Origin: DATHTK01 sp035463295
GTDB lineage: Bacteria > Actinomycetota > Rubrobacteria > Rubrobacterales > Rubrobacteraceae
Reading direction: 5' to 3'
Assembly: GCA_035463295.1 (NCBI GenBank)
Contig: DATHTK010000041.1
Location: 1 to 38,432 of the forward strand
Length of the DNA: 38,432 bases
Shown: positions 7,571 through 15,597 of the stretch, piece by piece
Position numbering within the stretch: the stretch's first letter is position 1
How the letters are laid out: every line of letters starts with the position of its first letter
Program-made: the position numbers and the translations under genes
Notes under the pieces: generated by a model
Databases searched by the model: none
The model's input: only the letters and a program-made list of their open reading frames with translations
What the model was told of the DNA's origin: nothing

Positions 7571-8028
7571 GTCGGGGACCCTACGTGTCGGTTGTCGGCT
7601 CGGGCCAAGCCTCCGGCGAGCTCTACGAGAAGGCGCGGGAGGTCGGCCGACGCGTCGCGCGGCGAGGAGGCACCGTCGTCTGCGGCGGCCGTTCCGGCGT
7701 CATGGAGGCGGTGGCCCGCGGGGCCGCAGAGGCGGGCGGAACGGCGATCGGCGTCCTTCCGGACGAGGACAGGGAGAGGGCGAACGAGTACCTGTCTTTC
7801 TCGATAGCAACGGGCATGGGCCACGCGAGGAACCTGGCGGTGGTGTGTACGGGGGACGTGGTCGTCGCGGTCGGGGGCGAGTACGGTACACTCTCCGAGA
7901 TGGGGCTCGCGCTCAAGGTCGGGCGCCCGGTAGTGGCACTGGAGAGCTGGGACCTCGGGGAGCACGTGAGCTTGGCTTCTTCGCCGGAGGAGGCCGTCGA
8001 GGCGGCGTTCGGTCTTCTCGGCCTGTAG
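7567..8028 (+). CDS. LOG/SLOG-fold family protein (TIGR00725-like)
   Basis: 153 residues. It has the Rossmann-like SLOG fold of the lysine-decarboxylase-like/LOG proteins: VSVVGSGQAS at the N-terminus, VVCGGRSGVMEAVARGA, then VVVAVGGEYGTLSEMGLAL, the nucleotide-binding GG-x-GT-x-x-E motif. LOG enzymes hydrolyse cytokinin or nucleotide monophosphates; the short TIGR00725-like group is of unknown function. GTG 7567 overlaps the helicase stop as GTGA, indicating translational coupling. A SLOG protein beside a DNA helicase might reflect nucleotide sensing, but this is only an inference. Confidence 0.8.
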   Translation: MSRGPYVSVVGSGQASGELYEKAREVGRRVARRGGTVVCGGRSGVMEAVARGAAEAGGTAIGVLPDEDRERANEYLSFSIATGMGHARNLAVVCTGDVVVAVGGEYGTLSEMGLALKVGRPVVALESWDLGEHVSLASSPEEAVEAAFGLLGL

Positions 8029-8055
8029 TATCTGTCGGAGGCGAGTTTCAGATAC
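8028..8055. repeat. 7-bp inverted repeat before the SDR gene
   Basis: GTATCTG (8028-8034) and CAGATAC (8049-8055) are perfectly complementary with 14 bases between. The second arm ends one base before the Shine-Dalgarno AGGAGG of the SDR gene. It could be an operator or an mRNA hairpin. Confidence 0.35.
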
Positions 8056-8066
8056 AAGGAGGCATC

Positions 8067-8765
8067 ATGACCGAGAACGAACGCGTCGCTGTGGTGAGCG
8101 GGGGGAACAGGGGTATAGGACTCGAGATCTGCCGCCAGCTCGCGGACAGGGGGTTTGGGGTCGTCATGGGCTCCCGCGACGAACAGCTGGGGAGGGAAGC
8201 TGCGCAGCAGCTCTCCGGCAACGTCGTCGTCCACCAGCTCGACGTCTGCGACGCGGAGAGCGTGAAGCGACTCGCGGACTTCGTCGAGGGGGAGTTCGGG
8301 CGGCTCGACGTCCTGGTGAACAACGCCGGTATCTCCAACGACGAAGGCCAGCGCGGTGTGGACGCCGACCTGGAGCGGGTGCAGGCCGCGCTGGAGGCGA
8401 ACCTTTTCGGGGCGTGGCGCCTCTGCCAGGTCGCCATACCGCTCATGCGGAGAAACGGCTACGGGAGGATCGTCAACATCTCGACCGTCCTGGCGATCCT
8501 CGAGGAGATGGGCGGCGGCTCCCCCGGCTACCGCATCTCGAAGACGGCCCTCAACGCCCTGACGCGCATCCTGGCCTCCGAGCTGCGGGGAAGCGGCATC
8601 CTCGTAAACTCCGTCGAGCCCGGCTGGGTCCAGACCGACATGGGCGGCTCGCGTGCCCCGCGTCCGGTCGAAGACGGCGCCGACACCCCGGTCTGGGCCG
8701 CTACTCTCCCCAACAACGGTCCCACCGGCGGCTTCTTCCGCGACCGGCGTCCGATCTCCTGGTAG
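8067..8765 (+). CDS. Short-chain dehydrogenase/reductase (classical SDR, carbonyl-reductase-like)
   Basis: 232 residues, a cytosolic NAD(P)-dependent oxidoreductase. The cofactor loop GGNRGIG is at 12-18, NNAG at 85-88, catalytic S139 in VNIST and Y155-x3-K159 in YRISK. The post-active-site EPGWVQTDMGG is typical. GGNRGIGLEICRQLA and the final GGFFRDRR segment resemble carbonyl-reductase-like SDRs, whose substrate is not predictable. The ATG has a strong AGGAGG five bases upstream. It lies 38 bp after the LOG-like gene and may be transcribed with it or from its own signal. Confidence 0.88.
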   Translation: MTENERVAVVSGGNRGIGLEICRQLADRGFGVVMGSRDEQLGREAAQQLSGNVVVHQLDVCDAESVKRLADFVEGEFGRLDVLVNNAGISNDEGQRGVDADLERVQAALEANLFGAWRLCQVAIPLMRRNGYGRIVNISTVLAILEEMGGGSPGYRISKTALNALTRILASELRGSGILVNSVEPGWVQTDMGGSRAPRPVEDGADTPVWAATLPNNGPTGGFFRDRRPISW

Positions 8766-8836
8766 CTCGGTGAGCGGCTCATAGCGTCTGGCGAACCGGC
8801 CCGCGGTTACCCGCCGCCGCTCTCCAGGGGTCCGCT

Positions 8837-8869
8837 CGACTAGCCGTTCTTCCGGGCGAAAACTAGTCG
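8837..8869. repeat. Inverted repeat in the gap after the SDR gene
   Basis: CGACTAG (8837-8843) and CTAGTCG (8863-8869) form a 7-bp stem with a 19-base loop ending in GAAAA. It could be a weak terminator for the SDR gene. No T-run follows. Confidence 0.3.
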
Positions 8870-8938
8870 TACGGGCGGTGTCCCTTTCCGGGGGCGGGGC
8901 TACAGTATCCAGAAAGAGGATCTACCCAGGAGAAGATC

Positions 8939-9844
8939 GTGGACAACCACATGGAGAGTTCGGAGCTGCTCGCGGCGCTATCGGAGGGGCTGGTCGGCGC
9001 GGTGGAGAGGGTCGGCGCGTCGGTGGTGCGGGTGAACGGGCGGAGGCGCCGCTCATCGAGCGGCGTGATCTACGCCCCTGACGCGGTCCTGACCGCGAGC
9101 CACGCGCTGGAGCGCGAGGAGGACGTAACGGTGAGCGTAGAGGACGGGCGCACCCTGCCGGCGCGCTTCGTCGGCCGGGACCCCTCGACGGACCTCGCCG
9201 TACTGCGGGTGGAGGGACTGGAGGCGGTCGCCACCCCCGCGGAGGGCGAGCCCCGCGTCGGCGAGCTCGCGCTGGCGGTCGGGAGGTCCGGCAGGGGCGA
9301 GGGACCGAGAGCCTCTCTGGGCCTCGTGAGCGCCGTCGGCGGGCCGCTTCGCACGTGGCGGGGCGGGAGGCTCGAGCGCTACATAGCAACCGATGCGGCA
9401 CCGTATCCGGGACTATCCGGCGGGGCGCTCGTAAGCGCGCTGGGCGGCGTGATCGGCGTCCTGACCACGGGCCCCATGCGCGGTGTCGCCCTCGCCGTGC
9501 CGGCGGGCCTCGCCTGGCGCGTCGCCGGGGCGCTCGAGGAGCGGGGATCCGTCAAGCGCGGCTATCTGGGGATACTGAGCCAGCCGGTGCGTCTGCCCGA
9601 CGGCATCGTCCGGGCGCAGGGGGGCGGCCTCCTGGTGGTGGGGGTCGAGGACGGCAGCCCGGCCGGACGCGGGGGTATCATCATCGGGGACATCCTGGCG
9701 ACCCTCGACGGCCAGCCGGTCGAGGATACCGAGGACCTGCTGGCGCTGCTGACCGGCGAGAGGGTCGGGAGGTCGGTGCCGGTAGGGGTCGTCCGCGGCG
9801 GCGAGCCCCGCACGCTCGACGTGACCGTCGGAGAACGTGGCTAG
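8939..9844 (+). CDS. HtrA/DegP-like trypsin-type serine protease with C-terminal PDZ domain
   Basis: 301 residues. The trypsin-like domain shows the complete triad: H55 in LTASHAL, D85 in PSTDLAVL and S160 in PGLSGGAL (commonly GNSGGPL). A PDZ domain follows at about 200-295, with GYLGI and the peptide-groove region VEDGSPAGRGGIIIGDIL. HtrA proteases degrade or refold damaged proteins. Unlike most, this one has no signal peptide or membrane segment: the N-terminus is MDNHMESSELLAAL, so it should act in the cytosol. GTG 8939 has AGGAGA upstream; ATG 8951 is the alternative start. Confidence 0.85.
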   Translation: MDNHMESSELLAALSEGLVGAVERVGASVVRVNGRRRRSSSGVIYAPDAVLTASHALEREEDVTVSVEDGRTLPARFVGRDPSTDLAVLRVEGLEAVATPAEGEPRVGELALAVGRSGRGEGPRASLGLVSAVGGPLRTWRGGRLERYIATDAAPYPGLSGGALVSALGGVIGVLTTGPMRGVALAVPAGLAWRVAGALEERGSVKRGYLGILSQPVRLPDGIVRAQGGGLLVVGVEDGSPAGRGGIIIGDILATLDGQPVEDTEDLLALLTGERVGRSVPVGVVRGGEPRTLDVTVGERG

Positions 9845-9989
9845 AAGCGACGAGATGACCCGGAGCGTCTCGCCGGAGCGGGCGTGTCCGGGCCGCGGGT
9901 GAACTCGTGCCGACGGACTACCACGCCGTTCCCGCGGGGAGTCTGCGGGACGGACCACTCCCCGTCCGCGTGAAGCTCGGGGGCGTGGG

Positions 9990-10610
9990 ATGACGCCACC
10001 CGTGAGAGTCATCGTCGTGGCCGCGACGCCCACGATGCGGGCAGGGCTCCGAACGATGCTCGAGACCGCCGAGGAGAGCGGGGTGTTGGTGGTGGGCGAG
10101 GCATCTTCGACCGCCGAGGGATTCCCCGGGGACCCGGAGGCCGACGTCCTCCTGGTGGCGGACGACGGGGCGCTCCAGACGGCGGCGCTCGCCGACGACG
10201 GCGCGCAGTCGCTCGTTCTGCTCTCCGAGGACGAGGGTGCGGTGGCGAGGCTGCGCGGGCTCCCGCTGCGGGGATGGGGCATCTTGCCGCCGGATGCCTC
10301 GCCCGAGGAGCTCGCGGCGGCGGTCTTGGCGGCGGCGCAGGGCTTGACCGTCCTCTCCCGGCAGCTGGTCGAGCGGTTGCCGCACGAACCCGCGACGGTC
10401 GAGGAGCTCCCTGAGCCGCTGACCGCGCGGGAGCGAGAAGTCCTCGAGCTGCTCGGCCACGGGCTCTCCAACCGGCTCATCGCCCGCGACCTCCACATCA
10501 GCGAGCACACCGTCAAGTTCCACATCTCCTCCCTCTACTCGAAACTCGGCGTCGGCAACCGCGCCGAGGCGGTCAGCCAGGGCGCCCGGCGTGGCCTCAT
10601 CTCTCTTTAG
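9990..10610 (+). CDS. LuxR/NarL-family regulator with degenerate receiver domain
   Basis: 206 residues. The C-terminal LuxR helix-turn-helix is complete from about 141 (LTAREREVLELLGHGLSNRLIARDLHISEHTVKFH). The N-terminus has a receiver-like fold but lacks the phosphorylation chemistry. The acidic pair of IADDHP is replaced by VVAATP (9-14). At the phospho-acceptor, ADVLLVADD (51-59) puts Ala57 where the Asp should be, with D58 and D59 shifted. It is therefore likely to work without phosphorylation, perhaps by ligand binding or dimer state. No kinase gene is adjacent. The 145-bp gap before it shows no other gene. Confidence 0.85.
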   Translation: MTPPVRVIVVAATPTMRAGLRTMLETAEESGVLVVGEASSTAEGFPGDPEADVLLVADDGALQTAALADDGAQSLVLLSEDEGAVARLRGLPLRGWGILPPDASPEELAAAVLAAAQGLTVLSRQLVERLPHEPATVEELPEPLTAREREVLELLGHGLSNRLIARDLHISEHTVKFHISSLYSKLGVGNRAEAVSQGARRGLISL

Positions 10611-10747
10611 GCGATCAACTCCCAGCTGCCGTAAGCCTCTCCCGAGCGCGGAAGGTGGAACGTTCGCGCGCTGCGATATGCTGCCCCCGGGTGTAGAGTG
10701 GGGGAGTAACCTGTGGTTAGAGGGAAGGGTCCGGAACCGGCGGTCGC

Positions 10748-11539
10748 ATGAGAACGATCTTCCTGGTGATGCTGGCCCTCGCTCTCTTGGGCCCGGGTTG
10801 CGGTGGCGGTGAGGGCTCCGGCGAGGCCGAAAAGAGCCTCGGGACGACCAGACCGGGAATCGAGGAAGGACAGGATGCCCCGGGCTCCGAAGGTGGTCTC
10901 ACCCGGACGGAGCGTGCTGTCGCGCCGGAGGATGGGAGCGAAACGGAGATTCTGGTCACCGCCGGCGACGCTTCGCTGCCGGAGGGGTGTCGGCCCCGGG
11001 AGGTCGCCGGGCTGGTGCTCGACTTCTTCGACGCCTTTAACGCTGGCGACCAGGAGCGGCTCTCGCGCCTCTTCTTCGTCGCCGAGGGGCCGAGCCCGCC
11101 GGACTTTTCGTCGGAGGGCTACTATCCCTGGTCGTGGTACCTGGTGAGCGAGGCCGGCGCCGGAGGCCGTATAGAGCGCGGCTTCGTTACCTACGACGAG
11201 GGAGAGCTGCTCGAGTACTTCGCGCGCAGGCACGAGCACGGGGAGCGCCTCGGGCTGCTCAAGGTGGGCGTGACCGGACCCGGCCTGCTCGGAGAGGAAG
11301 GCAACGTCGGCATCGTCTATGCGCTCACCCGGGAAGCCGACGATCTCGGGGCGAGGCTCGGTGGCCCGGACCGCGTTGCCCTCGGGAAAGGAGGTATCAA
11401 CTGCGGGCGGCGCCAGATCTTCTCCTGGAGCATCGAGATGCGCACAGGGGAGCGACGAGACGTCCGCGAGGCCGCCGACTGGCTCTGCAAGGATTCACCA
11501 AGATGGAGGCCAGGGAAGAACGTCGTCGCCTGCGCCTGA
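10748..11539 (+). CDS. Predicted lipoprotein of unknown function
   Basis: 263 residues. The N-terminus is a lipoprotein signal: MRT, a hydrophobic stretch FLVMLALALLG, then lipobox LGPGC with the lipidated Cys at 18. A Gly/Glu-rich linker to about residue 70 would tether the domain outside the membrane. The folded part (from about 78) includes VAGLVLDFFDAFNAGDQERLSRLF, which resembles the start of NTF2-like/SnoaL domains; this likeness is tentative. Three Cys (C80 and two near the end) could form disulfides. ATG 10748 places the signal peptide correctly. The 137 bp before it hold no clear gene. Confidence 0.65.
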   Translation: MRTIFLVMLALALLGPGCGGGEGSGEAEKSLGTTRPGIEEGQDAPGSEGGLTRTERAVAPEDGSETEILVTAGDASLPEGCRPREVAGLVLDFFDAFNAGDQERLSRLFFVAEGPSPPDFSSEGYYPWSWYLVSEAGAGGRIERGFVTYDEGELLEYFARRHEHGERLGLLKVGVTGPGLLGEEGNVGIVYALTREADDLGARLGGPDRVALGKGGINCGRRQIFSWSIEMRTGERRDVREAADWLCKDSPRWRPGKNVVACA

Positions 11540-11644
11540 GCTGAGTCTATGTTGGCGAGGAGCTCTTCGAGGTTGCCGGGGTCGGCTTCGGGGCGCTTCT
11601 GGAGGGCGGAGTTGAAACGCACTTCTTCGAAGGTTCGCTGACTC
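11540..11644. other. Intergenic gap between convergent genes
   Basis: The lipoprotein gene and queA converge here. On the minus strand the stretch reads openly as FEEVRFNSALQKRPEADPG, which looks protein-like. It has no start signal or recognised family and overlaps both neighbours, so it is not called a gene. No T-run terminator was seen. Confidence 0.3.
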
Positions 11645-12799
11645 CTACGCCGGTGCTCCCGTTACCGGCTGCCGAAACCTGTCGCCTTTAGGTTGAGACC
11701 TGAAGATCAGGTGCAGGTCGCCGAACTCGTGCCAGAGGTAGCCCTCTCGCAGCGCGGCCTCGTAAGCGGCCTCCAGGGAGGCGCGACCGGCGAGCGCTTC
11801 GAGCATCGCGAGGTGGCTGGAGTGGGGCTCGTGCAGGCCGGTGAGCATCGCGTCGGCGGAGCGGACGGGACGCTCGGGTGATACGAGGAGATCCGTCCAT
11901 CCCTCGCCGGGGTGGGTGACTCCGGCGGCGTCCGTTACGGTCTCCAGGGCTCGTACCACCGTTGTCCCGACCGCAACCACTCGATTGCCGCTCGCGTGCG
12001 CTGCGTTGACGAGCCTAGCGGTCTCCGGGGGGACGCGGTAGTACTCCTCGTAGGGCGGTTCGTTCTCTTCGAGACTCGCCACGCCGGTGTGCAGGAGGAG
12101 GGGCGCAACCTGGACGCCGTGCGCGACGAGGCGCGTTATGAGCTCGGGCGTGAACGCCCGTCCGGCCGAGGGCATCTCGGCGCTTCCCATCTCCGTCGCG
12201 TATACCGTCTGGTAGTACTCGAGGGGCCAGCTCCCGGCGACGTAGGCGTAGCGGATGGGAGAGCCGTGCCGGTCCAGGTACGCCTCCAGCGGTCCCGGCA
12301 GATCGAGGGTGGAGACCCAGAGCCGGGGTCTCGCGTGCTCATGCGCGCCGCCGTATGGGGCGCGCAGGGTTATCTCACCTCCGTCCGGCAGCTTCAGGGT
12401 CTCCCCAGACCTCGCGTCCCGGAACACCTCGGTGCCGATGTCCGTGGGGAGGCGCAGCTCGACGATCCAGAGGTTAGCGGGTAAATGAGTGGAGAGGTGA
12501 ACCTCGAGCTCCGCGCCGTCCTCGCGCACGGCTCGGAGCGCGGCGTTCATCGTGCCGCTCGTGTTTACTACCAGCAGGTCCCCCGCGTCGAGGAAGTCCG
12601 GCAGGTCGCGGAACCGGGCGTGGACCATCCGGCTGTCGTCCGTGTACGAGACCATCAGGCGCACCTCGTCGCGAGCGAGACCCCGTGCCTCCGGCGGCTC
12701 GCCCGCCTCGAGCTCTCCTGGCAGCTCGAAGTCGAGGGACGGTAGCTCGAGGGGAAACCTGTGATCCAGTGGTTCTGCAAATGCGTGAAGCGGGCTCAT
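11645..12799 (-). CDS. queA: S-adenosylmethionine:tRNA ribosyltransferase-isomerase family protein (QueA-like)
   Basis: 384 residues, close to QueA length. QueA transfers and rearranges the ribose of S-adenosylmethionine onto 7-aminomethyl-deazaguanine in tRNA to make epoxyqueuosine. Supporting motifs are DLLVVNTSGTMNAAL near the N-terminus, LLLHTGVASLEENEPPYEEYYRVP, VVAVGTTVVRALET and the C-terminal DAMLTGLHEPHSSHLAMLEALAG, which carry the conserved His and Arg residues of the family. No queC, queD, queE, queF or tgt lies nearby. Some actinobacterial homologues are annotated only as QueA-like, so the substrate should be held loosely. The gene starts 4 bp after the stop of the upstream SDR gene. 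Confidence 0.85.
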   Translation of the reverse strand: MSPLHAFAEPLDHRFPLELPSLDFELPGELEAGEPPEARGLARDEVRLMVSYTDDSRMVHARFRDLPDFLDAGDLLVVNTSGTMNAALRAVREDGAELEVHLSTHLPANLWIVELRLPTDIGTEVFRDARSGETLKLPDGGEITLRAPYGGAHEHARPRLWVSTLDLPGPLEAYLDRHGSPIRYAYVAGSWPLEYYQTVYATEMGSAEMPSAGRAFTPELITRLVAHGVQVAPLLLHTGVASLEENEPPYEEYYRVPPETARLVNAAHASGNRVVAVGTTVVRALETVTDAAGVTHPGEGWTDLLVSPERPVRSADAMLTGLHEPHSSHLAMLEALAGRASLEAAYEAALREGYLWHEFGDLHLIFRSQPKGDRFRQPVTGAPA

Positions 12800-12803
12800 C
12801 GGT

Positions 12804-13517
12804 CTATCGACCTCCCTGCGCGTGAACGAGGGCGCGCGCTTCGTAGTGGCCGCTCGACAGGTTGCCTTCGAGAAGCTCCACGAGGCCCGGCACGCTCTCC
12901 TCCGGGAGTGGGCGGTCGCTTATGTCCTCGCCGGGGAAAGCCTGCTGGTGCAACTGCGTCCTCATGTCGCCGGGATCGACGCTGTAGACGCGCAGATCCG
13001 GGTTCTCGGCGGCGAGGATCGCGGAGAGCTGCTGGAGGGCGGCCTTGGAAGATCCGTAGCCACCCCAGCCCGGATAGGGCTCGACCGCTGCGTCGCTGGT
13101 GACGTTGACTATCCTCGCCCCCGGCTTCAGCGCGTCACGGAGTGCCTGCAGGACGGCGAGCGGGGCGATGGCATTGGTGCGGTAGACCCCTTCCAGGACG
13201 TCGAGCGGGTAATCAAGCAACTGCGGCTGGGGGCTCGGGCCGAGGATGCTCGCGTTGTTGACGACGGCCTCGAGGCCGCCCAGCTCGCCCGCGGCGGTCG
13301 CCAGGGAGCGGCGGTGTCCGGCGTCGGTAACGTCGCCGGGGATGGCGATGACGGTCGTAAGGTTCGCAAGATCGGCGCGCGCATCTTGCAGAGCGGGAGC
13401 GCCGCGGGCGTCCAAGATCAGGGCCCACCCACGCTGCGCGAGGCTCCGGGCCAGCGCGAGGCCGAGGCCCCGGGAGGCGCCGGTGATCAGGGCTGTACTG
13501 TCGATGTCTGTGGTCAT
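12804..13517 (-). CDS. Short-chain dehydrogenase/reductase
   Basis: 237 residues, a classical NAD(P)-binding SDR. TGASRGLGLALA (12-23) binds the cofactor, and GDVTDA, VVNNASILGP and VNVTSDAAV follow. The catalytic YGSSK lies in GGYGSSKAALQQL, and the post-active-site VDPGDMRTQLHQQAFPGEDI completes it. The substrate is unknown. ATG 13517 has GGAGAAG upstream. It overlaps no gene but sits 4 bp before queA, so the two should be co-transcribed. It is 105 bp downstream of the response regulator on the same strand. Confidence 0.85.
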   Translation of the reverse strand: MTTDIDSTALITGASRGLGLALARSLAQRGWALILDARGAPALQDARADLANLTTVIAIPGDVTDAGHRRSLATAAGELGGLEAVVNNASILGPSPQPQLLDYPLDVLEGVYRTNAIAPLAVLQALRDALKPGARIVNVTSDAAVEPYPGWGGYGSSKAALQQLSAILAAENPDLRVYSVDPGDMRTQLHQQAFPGEDISDRPLPEESVPGLVELLEGNLSSGHYEARALVHAQGGR

Positions 13518-13622
13518 TGTCTTCTCCGATCCGGTCTGCGTCGAATAGAATCTAACCGGCGGGAGGGAGCGCGTTATCGTCCGGTGGTACGGATTTCGGC
13601 CTGTACGAAGGTACAGGGTCCT

Positions 13623-14270
13623 CTAGGGTGACTGTATGAAGCCGCGGCGGGCGGCGATCCTGGCCGCCTCGGTGCGGTTCTCGGCGCCGAGCTTGGCGAG
13701 GATCGAGCTGACGTGGAACTTGACGGTCCGCTCGCTGATAAAGAGACGACCGGCGATCTCCGCGTTCTTGAGGCCCTGGGCTACGAGCGAGAGCACCTCG
13801 AGCTCCCTCGGCGTGAGGTCGTCAGGGCTGGTGCCGTCGCGGCCTATGTGCTCCAGGAGGCGGGACGTGACGCCGGGCTGCAGGAGGGAGCCGCCGGCGT
13901 GGACGGTCCGGACGGCGTCGAAGATCTCCTGTCGGGACGCTCCTTTGAGGAGGTAGCCCCGGGCCCCGGCGCGCAGGGAGCCGAGTATGAGCTCGTCGGT
14001 GTCGTAGGCGGTGAAGACGACCGCGCGGGCATCTGAACCGGCGGCGCGCAACCCTTCGAGGGCCGCGACGCCGTCCATATCGGGCATCTCGAGGTCGAGG
14101 AGGATGACGTCAGGATCCAGCCTCCCGGCGAGCCTGAGGACCTCCGCGCCGTTCGCCGCCTCGCCCACGACCTCGAAGTCCGGCTCTGTCGAGAGCACCG
14201 CCACGAGGCCCTCGCGCAGCATCGGATGGTCGTCGGCGACCAGGATCTTGATCTTCTCTTCCGTCGTCAG
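13623..14270 (-). CDS. NarL/LuxR-family response regulator
   Basis: 215 residues if started at CTG 14268-14270. The receiver is complete: acidic pair D13-D14 in VADDHP, phospho-acceptor D59 in DVILLDLEMPD, Thr in VVFTAYD and Lys in GYLLKGAS. The LuxR helix-turn-helix is at about 153-210. The only ATG in frame (14222) would delete the first strand and the acidic pair, so the true start must lie upstream. CTG overlaps the kinase stop as CTGA and has GGAGGG five bases before it, mirroring the GTGA/ATGA overlaps elsewhere. ATT 14273 is an alternative. Its partner kinase is directly upstream. Confidence 0.88.
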   Translation of the reverse strand: MTTEEKIKILVADDHPMLREGLVAVLSTEPDFEVVGEAANGAEVLRLAGRLDPDVILLDLEMPDMDGVAALEGLRAAGSDARAVVFTAYDTDELILGSLRAGARGYLLKGASRQEIFDAVRTVHAGGSLLQPGVTSRLLEHIGRDGTSPDDLTPRELEVLSLVAQGLKNAEIAGRLFISERTVKFHVSSILAKLGAENRTEAARIAARRGFIQSP

Positions 14271-15451
14271 AATCCCTCCAGCGGCACGGTAGCCTCGATC
14301 CGGGTCCCCTCGCCGGGCGAGCTCTCCACCTCGAAGGCGCCGCCGAGCATCGCGGCCCGCTCGCGCATGCCGAGGAGGCCGTGGCGGCCCGAGGGAACAC
14401 CGGTGGGGTCGAAGCCGGCACCGTCGTCCTCCACGGCGAGCCGCACCGCCCCCGGGGTGGCGACGAGCCTGACTGTCACGCGGTCGGCCCCCGCGTGGCG
14501 GACGACGTTCGTGAGGGCCTCCTGGCAGATCCGGTACAGGGCGGCCTCGACGCGCGGCGGCAACGGTCGGCTACCGTTCACCACCTTCAGGCGCGCGGCT
14601 TTCCCGGTCTCCTCTTCCCACCTCTCAGCGAGAACCCTCAGCGCCTCTGGGAGCGGGCGGCCTTCGAGCGGGGCGGCCCTGAGGTCCAGCACGGAGCGCC
14701 GCGCCTCCTCCAGGTTCGTCTTCGTGAGTGAGAGGGCGCGGTGCAGCGGTTGGCGGACGTGTTCGGGGTCCGGGTCGGCGCCGAGAAGGGCCTCGGCGGA
14801 TTCGAGCTGGAGGGCGGTCGCCGTGAGGCCCTGGGCCAGGGTGTCGTGGATCTCGCGCGCCAGCCGATTGCGCTCCTCGGCGGCGCCGAGCCGGGCGCTC
14901 CTGTCGGCGAGGCGGGCCCTCTCGACGGCGATGCTCAGGAGGTCTCCGACGGTGTAGAGGAGCTGGAGGTCCTCCGGCGAGAGGCTTCGCCAGTCGGGGC
15001 TGGCGACGTTCATCACGCCCAGCTTCTTCTCCCCCGCGTAGAGTGGGATGCTCGCGTGGTAGCGCAGGCCGCCGGTGCCGTCCACGAGGCCCGAGAGGCG
15101 GCTGCACGTGAGAACGTTTACGTTCGCCGCACCTTCGAGGTCGCCCTTCTTGTAAGTGTCGAGGCAGTAGCAGTAACCGGCCCCGTCCATCCGGGCCGGG
15201 TTCTCGCCCAGCGCCGGCGGCAGGTTCCGGGCAGCGGCGAGGTAGGGCTCCGGAGAGGCCTCGCCGAGGAGCCAGATCCAACCGGTGCGCAGATCCAGGA
15301 GCTCGGCCACCTGGGCGAGAGCGAACGCGAGCGCCTCGTCCAGTCTGACCGATCGGTTGAGCTCCCGGGCGATCACGTTGAGCACCGAGAGCTCGTGGTT
15401 GCGGCGCCTCAGGTTCTCCCGCCCGGAGCCTCCGGCGTTCTCTCTCTCCAT
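14267..15451 (-). CDS. GAF-domain sensor histidine kinase (HisKA_3/NarX type)
   Basis: 394 residues, soluble, with no membrane segment. A short coiled region leads into a GAF domain (about 20-180), then HisKA_3 with the phospho-His in AEERNRLAREIHDTLAQGL (H202), then an HATPase_c domain with EALTNVVRHA (N box), DDGAGFD (G1) and GRHGLLGMRERA (G2). The GAF domain carries C94-x-C96 and C116, a spacing that suggests redox or metal sensing; this is an inference. ATG 15451 is preferred because AGGAGA lies seven bases upstream; ATG at 15487 or 15469 would only add a few residues. It overlaps the response regulator gene by 4 bp. Confidence 0.9.
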   Translation of the reverse strand: MERENAGGSGRENLRRRNHELSVLNVIARELNRSVRLDEALAFALAQVAELLDLRTGWIWLLGEASPEPYLAAARNLPPALGENPARMDGAGYCYCLDTYKKGDLEGAANVNVLTCSRLSGLVDGTGGLRYHASIPLYAGEKKLGVMNVASPDWRSLSPEDLQLLYTVGDLLSIAVERARLADRSARLGAAEERNRLAREIHDTLAQGLTATALQLESAEALLGADPDPEHVRQPLHRALSLTKTNLEEARRSVLDLRAAPLEGRPLPEALRVLAERWEEETGKAARLKVVNGSRPLPPRVEAALYRICQEALTNVVRHAGADRVTVRLVATPGAVRLAVEDDGAGFDPTGVPSGRHGLLGMRERAAMLGGAFEVESSPGEGTRIEATVPLEGF

Positions 15452-15529
15452 CTCCACGTCTCCTGGCATCCACAAGCAGTTTACCAACGCCCGGAGCGGT
15501 CGACGGTGGACCCGCGTTGGTCAACTACG

Positions 15530-15558
15530 TTGCCGGGATCTCCCGGCGAGAATATAGT
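15530..15558 (+). promoter_or_regulatory. Predicted sigma-70-type promoter of the 93-residue hypothetical gene
   Basis: TTGCCG (15530-15535) and TATAGT (15553-15558) are spaced by exactly 17 bases. This is one of the clearest promoters in the window. It is divergent from the histidine kinase gene. Confidence 0.65.
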
Positions 15559-15597
15559 GGTCGGGAGCGTGGATTGCGGCACACTGAGGAGGACGGC

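Noticed and set aside
11317..11622. Minus-strand frame overlapping the lipoprotein gene end and the gap
   Set aside because: It overlaps a well-supported lipoprotein gene for most of its length and has no start signal.
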